From Nonomuraea sp. NEAU-A123 (lineage in GTDB: Bacteria; Actinomycetota; Actinomycetes; Streptosporangiales; Streptosporangiaceae), in NCBI RefSeq assembly GCF_018603905.1, contig NZ_JAHFZZ010000035.1:38330-102329 (forward strand): a DNA stretch of 64,000 nucleotides, given 5' to 3'. The notes beneath the pieces were generated by a model. That model had not been told where the DNA came from. It did not search any database and saw nothing but the letters and a program-made list of their open reading frames with translations. Position 1 is the first letter of the stretch; every line of letters starts with the position of its first letter. Positions 17,024-26,067 of this stretch are shown one piece after another. A program made the translations under genes and the position numbers.

Positions 17024-17091
17024 TGCCTGATGGTACGGCCGTTCACCTGGCATGGGCCGCGCGCCGAGCCTGCGGCGCGACGGGAAGGGCG

Positions 17092-17128
17092 GACCGCAGG
17101 TCATCGCAACCTGCGATGACCTGCGGTC
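17092..17128 (-). terminator. Strong hairpin after the large secreted protein gene
   Basis: A perfect 17-bp stem (17092-17108 with 17112-17128) with loop ACC begins 13 bases past the stop of the 17141-21625 gene and separates it from the LacI gene downstream. No U-tract is present. Confidence 0.75.
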
Positions 17129-17140
17129 TTCCGTGCACTG

Positions 17141-20100
17141 TCAGGCCTTCGGCGTGAGGTTTCCGATCGCGGTGAGCAGCGCGTCGGCTGCCTGGTCGAT
17201 CTCGGCCTGGCCGGCGAGGTCCGATCCGGCGGTGTTCAGGGCGGCGTCGAGAGCCGCGAGACTGGCCTCGGTGTAGCGGTCGCGATCGACCGCCTCGGCT
17301 TCGGCTATGAGCAGCTTGAGCAGGGTACGGTCGTCGTGACGGACGAGGAACTCGACCTCGGCGACATTGGTGTTGCCGCCGACCGGGAAGGCGACGCGCA
17401 GCCGCTGGTAGGCGGGCGTTCTCGGGAGAGTCACCTCATACCAGCGAAGCTCGGAGACGGCGCTCGCGGTGTGCAGGTTCGTCCAGGTCGAACCACCGTC
17501 GGCCGAGCCCTGGAAGACGGCGCCGTTCATCCGCGCGATGTTGCCGGCCCGCGGGTGGTAGCGCAGGGCGTCCAGCGAGACCGCCTGAGGCAGCCGGACG
17601 TCGATCCATCCGGTGGCCGTGGTGGTGTCGGTGGCCGTGGCGAGGTCGCCGTCGAAGGCCCGCCAGCCGTTGTCCGCGGCGGTCCCGCCCCCTCCCCATG
17701 GCGGCGTGGACGCCGTCACCATGGACGGATCCACCGGCACCTCGACCAGCAGCGAGCTGACCGGCACGAGCTCGGCCACGGCGGCGTAGATGCGGTTGAT
17801 CAGTGTTTCCTCCTCGCCACCCGCCTTGGCTTCCGCGATCGTCTTGGTCAGCAGGTAATAGCTGCCCTTGGTGTAGTCGGCCGCGGGCAGCTTCTCGGCC
17901 TCGGCGATCACCGTGGCGAGCGGCTCGGCGGTCGCCATCAGCATGCCGGAGCCCGGCCGTTCCGTGCCGTCCGCGCCGATCGTGGTCACCTTGTAGAAGC
18001 GGGTGCCGTAGCGGAGCGGCTCGTCGGTGAAACTGAAGGTCAGCGCGCTGGACAGCACCTTGCGCCACGACCCGGCCGCCGCGTCCTTGCGGTAGACGTT
18101 GAAGCGCGTGGCGGTGTTCGGCTTGCTCCAGCGCAGGGTCACCTGGTCCCTGGCCCGCTCGACGCGCGCGTACAGCGTGCCCGCGGGCTGCTCGGCGATC
18201 GTGACGTCCTTGAACGTCGCCGCGACCGGCGCCGCCGCGCCCGCCAGGACGGCCTCGGGGAACGGGGTGAACAGCTCGGCCACGTACGTCCATGCCTGCC
18301 CGTCCTTGCCGGCCCAGGCACGGACGATGTGGGAGTCGGCGTCGCGGACGAGCTTGAGGTAGGGGTAGTCGGCGGCGTCGAGGCTCGGGATGGTGGCCTT
18401 GAGCGGGCTACGCCGCTGGTCCTGCCAGTCGTGGCGGGAGTCCCGGGTGCGGTTCCGCAGGACGAGCTTGCCGGAGGCGTCGGTGCCGAAGTAGATGTAG
18501 CGGGTGTCGGCCCGCAGCATCAGCCCGCCGTCGCCTTTCACCTTGGCGCTGATCGAGCTGCTGCCGGTGAGGACCTCGTTGGCGAACAGCAGCCGGTCGT
18601 CGATGGCGCGCTTGTCGACGTAGTAGTCGTCGCCCTCGCCCAGGCCGGTGCCGTTGCCGCCGGACAGCTCGATCTTGTGCCCGCCGGTCTTGACCGTGCC
18701 GGTGACCTCGCCGATGCGATCGACCGGTTTGGCGGGCACGGTCGCGGCCTGCGACTCCCAGCCGGAGCCGGCCCGGTTGACCGCGGTCACCGTATAGGAG
18801 CGTCCCTTGCCGCCGGCGTCGGTGAAGGAGGTGCCGCGCACGCGGGTGGCGATCACCTTGCCGTCCCGCTTGATCGTGTACGACTCGGCGCCTGCGGCGG
18901 GCTTCCAGGTGAGCACCGCGCCCCGCTGGTCGCGCAGCGCCTGGACGAAGTCCACGCGGTGTGGCTTGGCCTGCTGCTCGATCGCGGTGTCCAGCCTGAG
19001 CACCATGGCCGTCTCCGGTGGCACGCCGGCCTTGCCCTTGGCGACGGGCTTGCCCGACACCAGGTCGACGGCGCTCGCCGGCACGTCGAGCTGGTAGGTC
19101 TTGGCGTTGCCGTACTCCTGGCGGGTGGTGTTGAAGACGAACAGATACCGGCCGTAACGGGCGGTCAGGAAATCGGCGTAGCCGGAGTAGGGGGTGTCGA
19201 ACTCGAAGTTCTCCCTGCGCACGGTGCCGACGCCCGGCTGGTGCGCGATCGGCGCGAGCTCTCCGGCCAGCGCCTGGGGCAGCGTGCCGTCGCCGGTCAG
19301 CTGATCCTCCATGAAGTCGACGTCGATGTTGTCCATCCGCAGGTAGTAGTCCTGGTAGGAGAACTGGGCGTCGGTGGCGATCTGCACGGTGTCGTCGTGG
19401 TCGCGGTTCAGCACGTGCAGCCTGCCGTTTCCGGCGTAGCCGCGCTGCCGTTCGAACAGCGAGCCGAAGATACGCGTGTCGCCGTCGCGCAGCGAGACGA
19501 ACATGTTGTCCACGTCGGCGAAGGCGAACCGCTCATAGTCGGCGGGGTCGACTTTCAGGGCCGCGAGCTGTTCGGAGGTGTACTGGTCGAGGTCGGTCTG
19601 GGGGAGCACGACGCCGGTGGGCTCGTGTTCGCGCAGGTAGGCGTAGGTCTCGGGCAGCCACAGGTCGTACTTGTTCTTGGACTGGACAGAGCCGAACTCG
19701 TTGAAGTACTGGTTGTCGGCGAGCTGCTGCTGGGCGAAGCCGACCGCCTCGCGCGCGTAGCGCCGGTACGGCTCCCACTGCTTGCCGGCGTACTGCTCTG
19801 CGTGTTCGGCCATGTGCTTTTCCAGCGCGACGTAGGTCATGATGCGGCCCTCGCTGACTCTCAGCCCGTAGGCCGGCCAGCCGGGGTAGCCGGTGTTGCG
19901 CTCGTCGGTGACCATCTCGGCGCGCATGACGCGCTTGCCGTTGTCGTCGATGCCGGAATGGCGCGTGTAGCCGCGGGCGTGCAGGTTCTTCAGCGCCAGT
20001 TCGAGGATCTGGTCGTTGAGCTTCTCATCGCCCTTGTGCCCCAGCGTCCTGAAGAACCATTCGGGCAGGTAGTTCGTGGCCTCGCCGTAGTTGGCGACGT

Positions 20101-21625
20101 AGGTGTTCTCCCTGGTCAAGCCCGCTTTGGTGATACCTGTGTAGTGCTCGCCGTACGGCAGGCGGCGCACAACATGACCACCGGCATCGAGCTTGCTCTT
20201 GGCCAGCCCTTTGCCGACGATCTGCGCCGTGTCGGCAGTGAAGCGGGCCGTGGTGTCGTGGTAGAAGAGCGAGTGGTAGAGGTCCAGGTCCTTGCCGTCG
20301 GGGCCGACCAGCACCTCTTCGCCGAGAAACGGCGCCGCGCCCAGCGCCTCCAGCGCGATCCGGTGGCTGCGCTCCTTGCCCTCGTAGAACTTCGAGCTGA
20401 TCACCCGCAGCCCCTCGTGCGCCTCCCATGCGCCCTCGTAGGTGAACATGACCTGGTTGTAGATGTAGGACAGCCGCGATCGGGCGAAGTCGAAGTTCGC
20501 CTTCAGCACCCGCTCGTAGGCCTCCCGTCTGGTCAGCTCGCCGCCGTTCCAGTCGACGCCCTTCAGCGAGGTCGGCCCGTCCTGGGTGCCGGTGACGAAC
20601 GGTTGATCCAGGAACGCCGGGAAGTCGTCACCGAGCAGGTCCTCGACGATGTACAGCGCCTCGCCGAGCGCGCCGTAGTAGCCACCCCAGTCGCCCTGGT
20701 GGCCGCCACGCAGCAGCAGTTGGGTGTTGCCGTAGTAATCCTTGACGTGGTTGTCGATCACCTTGAGCACTCGGGCGACGGCGGCCTTGCGCAACTCGGG
20801 CGTGTTGGCCGGGCACCAGGGCTCATGCAGCGCCGAGGCGTAGAAGCGCAGGTCGTCCTGGTAGCGGACGATGGACAGCTTGCGGTCGGGCGCGGCGTCG
20901 ATGGTGGCGCTGTCCTGGTTGAACAGGTTGATCTGGCTCTGCCGGTAGCCGTCGATCAACGCCTGTTTCTCCGCCTCGGTCTGTCCGGGGGCGGGTGTGG
21001 TGTCCGGGGTGAGCGTGCCCTGCTTCTCGCCGGAGACGTCCAGGTAGGCGCTGGTGTGCGTGTAGGCCTTGTAGTAGCCGCGCGAAGGCGCGGTCACGGG
21101 CTGGCTGAAGGCGCCGTCGTAGGTGCGGACCGTCATCTCCACGACGTGCTGCCCCTGCGTGTGCGCGAGCGGCAGCATGATCGTGTTGTAGTAGAAGCGA
21201 CCTGGCAGCGGCTTGTTCGCACCGGCGTTGATCCCCTCGTAGTCACCGGAGCGTCGGTAGCCGATCTGCTCGCCGTTGACGTAGGCGATCGTCCTGTTGC
21301 CGGAGGCGTCGCTTCCCCAGAACTTCAGGGTGAAGTAGTTCTGGGCGACCGGGTCGACCCGCATCCTGAAGCGCAGCTCACCACCCTTGATGCTCGGTGG
21401 GTTCGTCGGATTGGCCACTCGGGCCTTCTCCTTCAGCGCTCCGTCCACCACCGAGGTGAACTCCGCGCTCAGGCCATGTGCCGACTCCGACCCGGTGTCG
21501 CCGAAGGTGATGGAGTCCTCCTGGACGGCCGGGGGGACACCGGCGGCGGCAGGTAACGCGCCGAGGGCGATCGGGAGCAGTAGGCCGGCGGCGAGCAGGA
21601 CATGACACAGTCTCCAGCGGGGCAT
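17141..21625 (-). CDS. Very large secreted multidomain protein, probable polysaccharide-active enzyme
   Basis: A 1494-residue exported protein. Signal peptide about residues 1-30 (LCHVLLAAGLLLPIALGALP). A beta-sandwich follows to about 210. Then comes a long helical region (about 230-700) with GGHQGDWGGYYGALGEALY and NYGEATNYLPEWFF, reminiscent of an (alpha/alpha) toroid lyase or hydrolase, and a beta-rich part to 940. Next are a fibronectin III domain (near 950-1040), a LamG/DUF1349-like segment, a second FN3, a FIVAR helix pair, an F5/8 type C (discoidin) domain near 1290-1420, and a terminal FIVAR. I cannot assign a catalytic family. Start at 21625 because GGAG lies 11 bases upstream; an ATG at 21646 has no ribosome site. 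It follows the lyase-lectin gene after 36 bases, in one operon. Confidence 0.75.
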   Translation of the reverse strand: MPRWRLCHVLLAAGLLLPIALGALPAAAGVPPAVQEDSITFGDTGSESAHGLSAEFTSVVDGALKEKARVANPTNPPSIKGGELRFRMRVDPVAQNYFTLKFWGSDASGNRTIAYVNGEQIGYRRSGDYEGINAGANKPLPGRFYYNTIMLPLAHTQGQHVVEMTVRTYDGAFSQPVTAPSRGYYKAYTHTSAYLDVSGEKQGTLTPDTTPAPGQTEAEKQALIDGYRQSQINLFNQDSATIDAAPDRKLSIVRYQDDLRFYASALHEPWCPANTPELRKAAVARVLKVIDNHVKDYYGNTQLLLRGGHQGDWGGYYGALGEALYIVEDLLGDDFPAFLDQPFVTGTQDGPTSLKGVDWNGGELTRREAYERVLKANFDFARSRLSYIYNQVMFTYEGAWEAHEGLRVISSKFYEGKERSHRIALEALGAAPFLGEEVLVGPDGKDLDLYHSLFYHDTTARFTADTAQIVGKGLAKSKLDAGGHVVRRLPYGEHYTGITKAGLTRENTYVANYGEATNYLPEWFFRTLGHKGDEKLNDQILELALKNLHARGYTRHSGIDDNGKRVMRAEMVTDERNTGYPGWPAYGLRVSEGRIMTYVALEKHMAEHAEQYAGKQWEPYRRYAREAVGFAQQQLADNQYFNEFGSVQSKNKYDLWLPETYAYLREHEPTGVVLPQTDLDQYTSEQLAALKVDPADYERFAFADVDNMFVSLRDGDTRIFGSLFERQRGYAGNGRLHVLNRDHDDTVQIATDAQFSYQDYYLRMDNIDVDFMEDQLTGDGTLPQALAGELAPIAHQPGVGTVRRENFEFDTPYSGYADFLTARYGRYLFVFNTTRQEYGNAKTYQLDVPASAVDLVSGKPVAKGKAGVPPETAMVLRLDTAIEQQAKPHRVDFVQALRDQRGAVLTWKPAAGAESYTIKRDGKVIATRVRGTSFTDAGGKGRSYTVTAVNRAGSGWESQAATVPAKPVDRIGEVTGTVKTGGHKIELSGGNGTGLGEGDDYYVDKRAIDDRLLFANEVLTGSSSISAKVKGDGGLMLRADTRYIYFGTDASGKLVLRNRTRDSRHDWQDQRRSPLKATIPSLDAADYPYLKLVRDADSHIVRAWAGKDGQAWTYVAELFTPFPEAVLAGAAAPVAATFKDVTIAEQPAGTLYARVERARDQVTLRWSKPNTATRFNVYRKDAAAGSWRKVLSSALTFSFTDEPLRYGTRFYKVTTIGADGTERPGSGMLMATAEPLATVIAEAEKLPAADYTKGSYYLLTKTIAEAKAGGEEETLINRIYAAVAELVPVSSLLVEVPVDPSMVTASTPPWGGGGTAADNGWRAFDGDLATATDTTTATGWIDVRLPQAVSLDALRYHPRAGNIARMNGAVFQGSADGGSTWTNLHTASAVSELRWYEVTLPRTPAYQRLRVAFPVGGNTNVAEVEFLVRHDDRTLLKLLIAEAEAVDRDRYTEASLAALDAALNTAGSDLAGQAEIDQAADALLTAIGNLTPKA

Positions 21626-21661
21626 GGCGAATTGATCTCCAGACATGGGATGAGTCGGTCG

Positions 21662-23320
21662 TCAGGTGAGGCGGATGAGCCTCCATCGCTGAGGCAGTCC
21701 GCCTGTGTCGGTCCATTGGAGGGCGGTCGCTCCCTCGGTCGCGGTGTTGCCGTTGTCCAGCGCCTTGCCGCTCATGGCACTGATCAGCTTGTACGCGCCA
21801 CCGCCGACGTCCACGATCTTCCAGCGCTGCGGCGACCCGCCGTTGTCGGTCCACTGCACGACCGTCGCTCCGTCGGCTGCGGTGTTGCCGTTGTCCAGCG
21901 CCTTGCCGCTCATGGCGTTGACGAGCTTGTGGTAGCCGCCGCCGACGTCGGTGATGCGCCAGGTCTGTGGTGAGCCGCCGTTGTCGGTCCACTGCACGAC
22001 CGCCGCTCCGTCGGTCGTGGTGTTGCCGTTGTCCAGCGCCTTGCCGCTGCGCTCGCACACCAGCTTGTACGTCCCGCCGGAGACGATCGACGCTCCGTCG
22101 CGGGTGTGGACCAGGGTGCCGAACCCGAGTTGGTCGAACCCACCGCTGGTGCTTCCGTAGTCTCCGCCGCCGCCCTCTGCCCTGACCGCCGCGGCTGCCC
22201 TGGCCGTGTAGGGCATGGCCAGGCCCCGGCGACCCGCGTAGTGGTTGTAGACGGTCTCCCAGACCGGCCGGATCTGTCCTCTGCTGTCGGAAGAGATCGC
22301 GGTGTGGGTGTTCTGGGCGCAGTTCGTGCCGTTGCCCCAGGTGTAGGTGGTGAAAGGGACCGTCTCGCCCAGGTTGTACTTGGCGATGTACTCGCAGGCC
22401 CGCGCGAACCGGTTGTCGGCGTACCCGTACAGGTCCACGCCCTGGTTCCAGGCCATTTCGCAGAAGGCGCCCATCTGCCCGACGCCCATCATGGTGTGGC
22501 CCTGATCGCGGCCGCTCTCCTGCCACTGCGCGAGCCCGCCGTCGTGCAGGAACGGGATGGCGTGCATGATGGAGCCGTTGCCCGCGCCGTTCTTGAAGTA
22601 GTCGATCGCCCGGTTGATGAGCGTCTGGTCGTCGCAGAGAACACCGATCGCCAGGATCGAGTTCATGGTGCACAGGTCCCAGTTGGCCCAGTAGTTGGTG
22701 ATGCAGGCGCCGTTGTGGTTGACGAGGAAGTTGTCGTTGACCGGGTAGAAGACGTTGCGCATCATGCTCTGGAAGCGAGCCAGGTCGAAGCCGCCGTACC
22801 CGCGCATGAGCTCGGCCGCGTTGGCGAACTGGTATCCGTAGATGCCCGCGGCCAGGAAGCGGTCGGCATTGCCTGTCACCGTGGTGAGAGTGGCCGACCA
22901 GGCATTGAGGATGTCCCGCGCGGTGTTCCCGTAGGCCGTGTTGCCGCTGATCCGCCACCGTAACGCGTTCTGGTAGGCGGCGTGAATGTCGTTGTAGAGG
23001 ATGCCGTAGTTCTCGCCTGTCCCGCCGCGGATGATGGTGGCCTGCGGGTTCGCCGTCCAGGTGCTCTGCGCGTGGCCGTTGGCCACGAGCCGGTCCCAGC
23101 CGGCCTGCCAGGGCTGTACGCCGGCGCTCACCCGGGCGGCCATCCGGCTGAGGTCCGCCTGCGTATGCAGGAGGCCGGGGTGGGTGATCGCCGCTGCGGT
23201 GGTGCGAGCTACGGAGGCTTGGGCGGCGTGCGCGGGCACGGCCGCGACGATCCCGGCGGCCATGGCCGCCTTGAACAGGTCGCGACGATTGGGGCTTGAG
23301 TGGGGATGGATGGCTGACAA
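21662..23320 (-). CDS. Tat-secreted alginate-lyase-family protein with C-terminal ricin B lectin
   Basis: 552 residues. A Tat signal (NRRDLFKAA, hydrophobic, then AHA/AQA near 33) leads to an Alginate_lyase-type helical domain (about 40-400) with NHNGACITNYWANWDL and SGRDQGHTMMGVGQMG, the asparagine/histidine and arginine/histidine clusters of that fold. The last 140 residues are a ricin-type beta-trefoil of three near-identical repeats, each with SGKALDNGNT and QW(T/K)...W. It should cleave a uronate-containing polysaccharide outside the cell. The start is TTG with GAGGAG 5 bases upstream. First gene of an operon with the large secreted protein. Operator site A lies 121 bases upstream. Confidence 0.85.
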   Translation of the reverse strand: MSAIHPHSSPNRRDLFKAAMAAGIVAAVPAHAAQASVARTTAAAITHPGLLHTQADLSRMAARVSAGVQPWQAGWDRLVANGHAQSTWTANPQATIIRGGTGENYGILYNDIHAAYQNALRWRISGNTAYGNTARDILNAWSATLTTVTGNADRFLAAGIYGYQFANAAELMRGYGGFDLARFQSMMRNVFYPVNDNFLVNHNGACITNYWANWDLCTMNSILAIGVLCDDQTLINRAIDYFKNGAGNGSIMHAIPFLHDGGLAQWQESGRDQGHTMMGVGQMGAFCEMAWNQGVDLYGYADNRFARACEYIAKYNLGETVPFTTYTWGNGTNCAQNTHTAISSDSRGQIRPVWETVYNHYAGRRGLAMPYTARAAAAVRAEGGGGDYGSTSGGFDQLGFGTLVHTRDGASIVSGGTYKLVCERSGKALDNGNTTTDGAAVVQWTDNGGSPQTWRITDVGGGYHKLVNAMSGKALDNGNTAADGATVVQWTDNGGSPQRWKIVDVGGGAYKLISAMSGKALDNGNTATEGATALQWTDTGGLPQRWRLIRLT

Positions 23321-23440
23321 GAGCTCTCCTCTCCTAAGCGCTCACCAGGACTGGGGTGAACGCGACCGTCGGAGCGCGCACCGCTGTGGGGTGCTGCGAC
23401 GGATGAAGGTGACCTGAAGACGACCTTGAGAGACGCTCAA

Positions 23441-23455
23441 TAGAAAGCGTTGTCC
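23441..23455. promoter_or_regulatory. Operator site A, upstream of the lyase operon
   Basis: TAGAAAGCGTTGTCC. It matches the complement of site B (23685-23699) at 14 of 15 positions and shares TAGAAAGCGTT with the complement of site C (24931-24945). It lies 121 bases upstream of the lyase TTG start and is the likely binding site of the LacI regulator starting at 23710. Confidence 0.7.
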
Positions 23456-23684
23456 GGAACCTAGATCGACCGTCGCGGTTGCACAAGCTGTCGTTACAAC
23501 AGCGTTACAAAGCGCGCAGCAAGGCGGGACGCGATCTGTGAGTCGCGATCTCTGCGGCCAGCTGCGGGATCGCTGGTCTGACGGAGATCTCAGCTCTTCT
23601 TCGCGGCCGGTCCCGTCGTCTCGTCTCAGCTGACAAATCGGCGGAACGCCTTAGAGATCGTTACCATCGTGGTCGAACAGGAGT

Positions 23685-23699
23685 GGACAACGCTCTCTA
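23685..23699. promoter_or_regulatory. Operator site B, in front of the LacI gene
   Basis: GGACAACGCTCTCTA, the near-complement of site A. It ends 10 bases before the GTG start of the regulator, so binding would block its own transcription or initiation: autoregulation. Confidence 0.65.
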
Positions 23700-23709
23700 A
23701 ACTGGCTGG

Positions 23710-24792
23710 GTGGCCAGACGAAAGAACGACGTGCCGGACGACCTCGATCACCGCCAGAGCACGATCAAGGACGTAGCCGAGCTCGCCGGGGTCTCCCTGT
23801 CCACGGTCTCGCGCGTGGTGGCCGGCAACTATCCGGTGGCTCAAAGCACCCGGGTGCGGGTCCAGCGCGCGATCAGAGAGCTGAATTACGTCGCCAACAC
23901 CCATGCTCGCGCGCTGGGCGGGGGATCAACCCGTACGGTCGGTTTCATCGTCAACGACGTACGCGGTCCGGCCTTCGCCGCGGCCGTGCACGGAGTCGAG
24001 CAGGAAGCCGCACAGCGCGGGCACATCTGCCTGGTGGCCACCACCGACGGAGATCCGGCCCGCGAGCTGGCGGCGATCCAGCTCATGCGCGAGCAGCGGG
24101 CCGCCGCGGTCTTCCTGATCGGCGGGGCCTGGGACAGCGCCGCCTACCGGGCGCGGATGATCGACATCGCCCGATCGCTCGACGCCGCCAAGTCGCGGCT
24201 GGTCCTGTGCGGACGCCCGTCCCTGGGGCCCGGGATCCCGGCGACTGTTGTCGAGTACGACAACGAGGGCGGCGCCTATGCGCTGTCCAGCTACCTCATC
24301 AGCCGTGGGCACCGCAGAATCCTCTACGTGGGCGGGGATCCGGCCTTCACCACCACCACGGGTCGTCTCGCCGGATTTCGCCGGGCGATGGCGGACATGG
24401 CCGTCTCCGTGGACGAGAGCCTGTTCGAGCTCGATGCGGAGTTCAGCCGCGCGTCCGGCTACGAGCGAGTCAGCGACCGGTTGAGCGGCGGCCGCGACTT
24501 CACCGCGATCTTCGCCGAGACCGACGTCATCGCCGGCGGCGCGATGGCCGCTGTCTACGACGCCGGGCTCAGCGTTCCCGACGATGTCTCCATCGTCGGC
24601 TATGACGACATCCCCCTCGCCACCGACCTGCGCCCCAGCCTGACCACGGTCCACGTCCCCTATGAGGAACTGGGCCGCGCCGCCGTCCGGGCCGCTCTCG
24701 ATCGGCCGGTGGGCAGGGCGGAGCGGCATCAGCTGCTGGGCACCCATGTGATCCTGCGCCAGTCTGTCGGCCGGCCGGCGATCGATAGGTAA
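23710..24792 (+). CDS. LacI family regulator of the lyase/permease locus
   Basis: A 360-residue repressor with a 15-residue charged leader, then the helix-turn-helix TIKDVAELAGVSLSTVSRVV (residues 17-36), hinge region (THARALGGGSTRTVGF) and a sugar-sensing domain with YDDIPLATDLRPSLTTVHVP near the C-terminus. It starts at GTG. Copies of one 15-bp operator lie upstream of the lyase operon, of itself, and of the surviving permease genes, so it probably controls all three. The inducer is unknown. Confidence 0.92.
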   Translation: MARRKNDVPDDLDHRQSTIKDVAELAGVSLSTVSRVVAGNYPVAQSTRVRVQRAIRELNYVANTHARALGGGSTRTVGFIVNDVRGPAFAAAVHGVEQEAAQRGHICLVATTDGDPARELAAIQLMREQRAAAVFLIGGAWDSAAYRARMIDIARSLDAAKSRLVLCGRPSLGPGIPATVVEYDNEGGAYALSSYLISRGHRRILYVGGDPAFTTTTGRLAGFRRAMADMAVSVDESLFELDAEFSRASGYERVSDRLSGGRDFTAIFAETDVIAGGAMAAVYDAGLSVPDDVSIVGYDDIPLATDLRPSLTTVHVPYEELGRAAVRAALDRPVGRAERHQLLGTHVILRQSVGRPAIDR

Positions 24793-24930
24793 CGCTGTCT
24801 GCCAAGCGCGTCGCCCAGCGGTCTGCGCAGGACAGCCGCCGCGCCCTCTTGCCATGAAATTCCGGCGTAACCCGAGATTTATCTGCATGACATCTTGCTC
24901 AGGGCCGCCCTGGAGATCTAACTTCGGCGT

Positions 24931-24945
24931 AGAGAACGCTTTCTA
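24931..24945. promoter_or_regulatory. Operator site C, upstream of the truncated transporter operon
   Basis: AGAGAACGCTTTCTA; its complement TAGAAAGCGTTCTCT shares 13 of 15 positions with site A. It sits 70 bases upstream of the ATG at 25001 that once opened the ABC transporter operon. Confidence 0.65.
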
Positions 24946-25000
24946 TGGTCGTTCTTCAAACGGCCTGCGCGGCGATCCCTACCTACAAAGGAGCGGTGCC

Positions 25001-25115
25001 ATGAACCGCAAGGAGATTTCAACTACGCCGCCGCCCTGTCCATCATCCTGGCCCTCGTCGTCGGCGCGGCCTCGGCCATTTTCACCGCCTCACGAACAAG
25101 GCACCGACCTCATGA
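25001..25115 (+). pseudogene. Deletion joint: start of one gene fused to the C-terminus of a sugar permease
   Basis: AAAGGAG and an ATG at 25001 encode only MNRKE before the sequence changes. From 25015 another frame gives DFNYAAALSIILALVVGAAS, the last membrane helix of a MalF-type permease. One base is then missing, and the true ending LTNKAPTS with TGA at 25113-25115 is read in the third frame. That TGA overlaps the ATG of the following permease (ATGA), as in an intact operon. Most of a binding-protein gene and first permease have evidently been removed, leaving the promoter, operator, ribosome site and last helix. Confidence 0.75.
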
Positions 25116-26032
25116 CCATAGCCACGGAACGCCCCCCATCGCCGGCCACCACCGACCGGCGGCGGCGCGGCCGGGCCGCCAAGGGAACCCTGCGGCACAG
25201 CACCCGCACCAAGCTCATCGTCATCACCGGCCTGGTCGCCTTCACCGTCTACTCGGTGGCACCCGTCTGGTGGCTGATCGTGGCCGCCACCAAAAGCCAG
25301 GGCGACCTGTACACCACCAACGGGCTGTGGTTCGCCGAGTTCCGGCTGTGGGACAACGTCAGGGGCCTGTTCACCTACCAGGACGGCATCTTCCTGACCT
25401 GGATGTGGAACACCCTCCTCTATGGCCTCACCGGAACCGCGGGCATGTCCCTGGTCTGCGTCGCCTGCGGCTACGGCCTGGCGATGTACCGCTTCCGCGG
25501 GCGCGGCGTGATGATGGGCGTCGTCATCGGCTCTTTCCTGGTGCCGGGTGCGCTGCTCACGATCCCGTCCTTCCTGCTCTACACGGACCTGCACATGATC
25601 GACACCCCCTGGGCGATCATCGTGCCGAACTTCTTCAGCGCCTTCTCCGTCTACCTCGCCAAGGTCTATGCCGAGGGCGCCATCCCGCCCGAACTACTCG
25701 AGGCCGCCCGCATCGACGGGGCGGGGGAGTACCGCATCTTCTTCTCCATCGGCGCACGGCTGATGTCCACCGGCGCCGCAACGATCTTTCTACTCGGCTT
25801 CGTCGGGTCCTGGAACTCTTTCTTCGGCCCGCTGGTCTACCTGCGTGACCAGTACAAGTGGCCGGTCATGCTGGGGTTGTACTCGTGGCTGAAGGTCAAG
25901 GTGGACACCTCCACCGATCTCACCGGCCTGGTCGTCGTCGGTTCGATCATCTCGCTGATCCCCATGGTCGCCTTGATGATCTCGATGCGGCGCTACTGGC
26001 GCTCCGGCGTCACGCTCGGCAGCCTCAAGTAG
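25112..26032 (+). CDS. CUT1 ABC sugar permease (MalG-type), orphaned
   Basis: A 306-residue permease with a basic N-terminal tail, six membrane spans and the EAA loop EAARIDGAGEYRIFFSIGAR near residue 195. The C-terminus RYWRSGVTLGSLK is typical of family ends. Start ATG at 25112 overlaps the stop of the remnant permease. Without its partner permease and binding protein it probably cannot transport, unless they are encoded elsewhere. The reading frame itself is intact. The 2-hydroxyacid dehydrogenase follows after 35 bases. Confidence 0.9.
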   Translation: MTIATERPPSPATTDRRRRGRAAKGTLRHSTRTKLIVITGLVAFTVYSVAPVWWLIVAATKSQGDLYTTNGLWFAEFRLWDNVRGLFTYQDGIFLTWMWNTLLYGLTGTAGMSLVCVACGYGLAMYRFRGRGVMMGVVIGSFLVPGALLTIPSFLLYTDLHMIDTPWAIIVPNFFSAFSVYLAKVYAEGAIPPELLEAARIDGAGEYRIFFSIGARLMSTGAATIFLLGFVGSWNSFFGPLVYLRDQYKWPVMLGLYSWLKVKVDTSTDLTGLVVVGSIISLIPMVALMISMRRYWRSGVTLGSLK

Positions 26033-26067
26033 AGCCATCGCGCTATTCGAATACGGGGGACCTTCTT

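Larger units (their letters stand above)
23321..23709. other. Divergent intergenic region between lyase gene and LacI gene
   Basis: A 389-base gene-free stretch holding two LacI-type operators (23441-23455 and 23685-23699) described separately, plus a TTGAG/CTCAA dyad at 23426-23440. It should contain the promoters for both directions. No small gene is supported. Confidence 0.6.

Noticed and set aside
17336..21556. A plus-strand open frame of about 1400 codons opposite the large secreted protein
   Set aside because: It is antisense to a gene with a signal peptide and recognisable domains. The reading is low-complexity (Val/Gly/Arg-rich) with no family features, as expected from high-GC codon bias.
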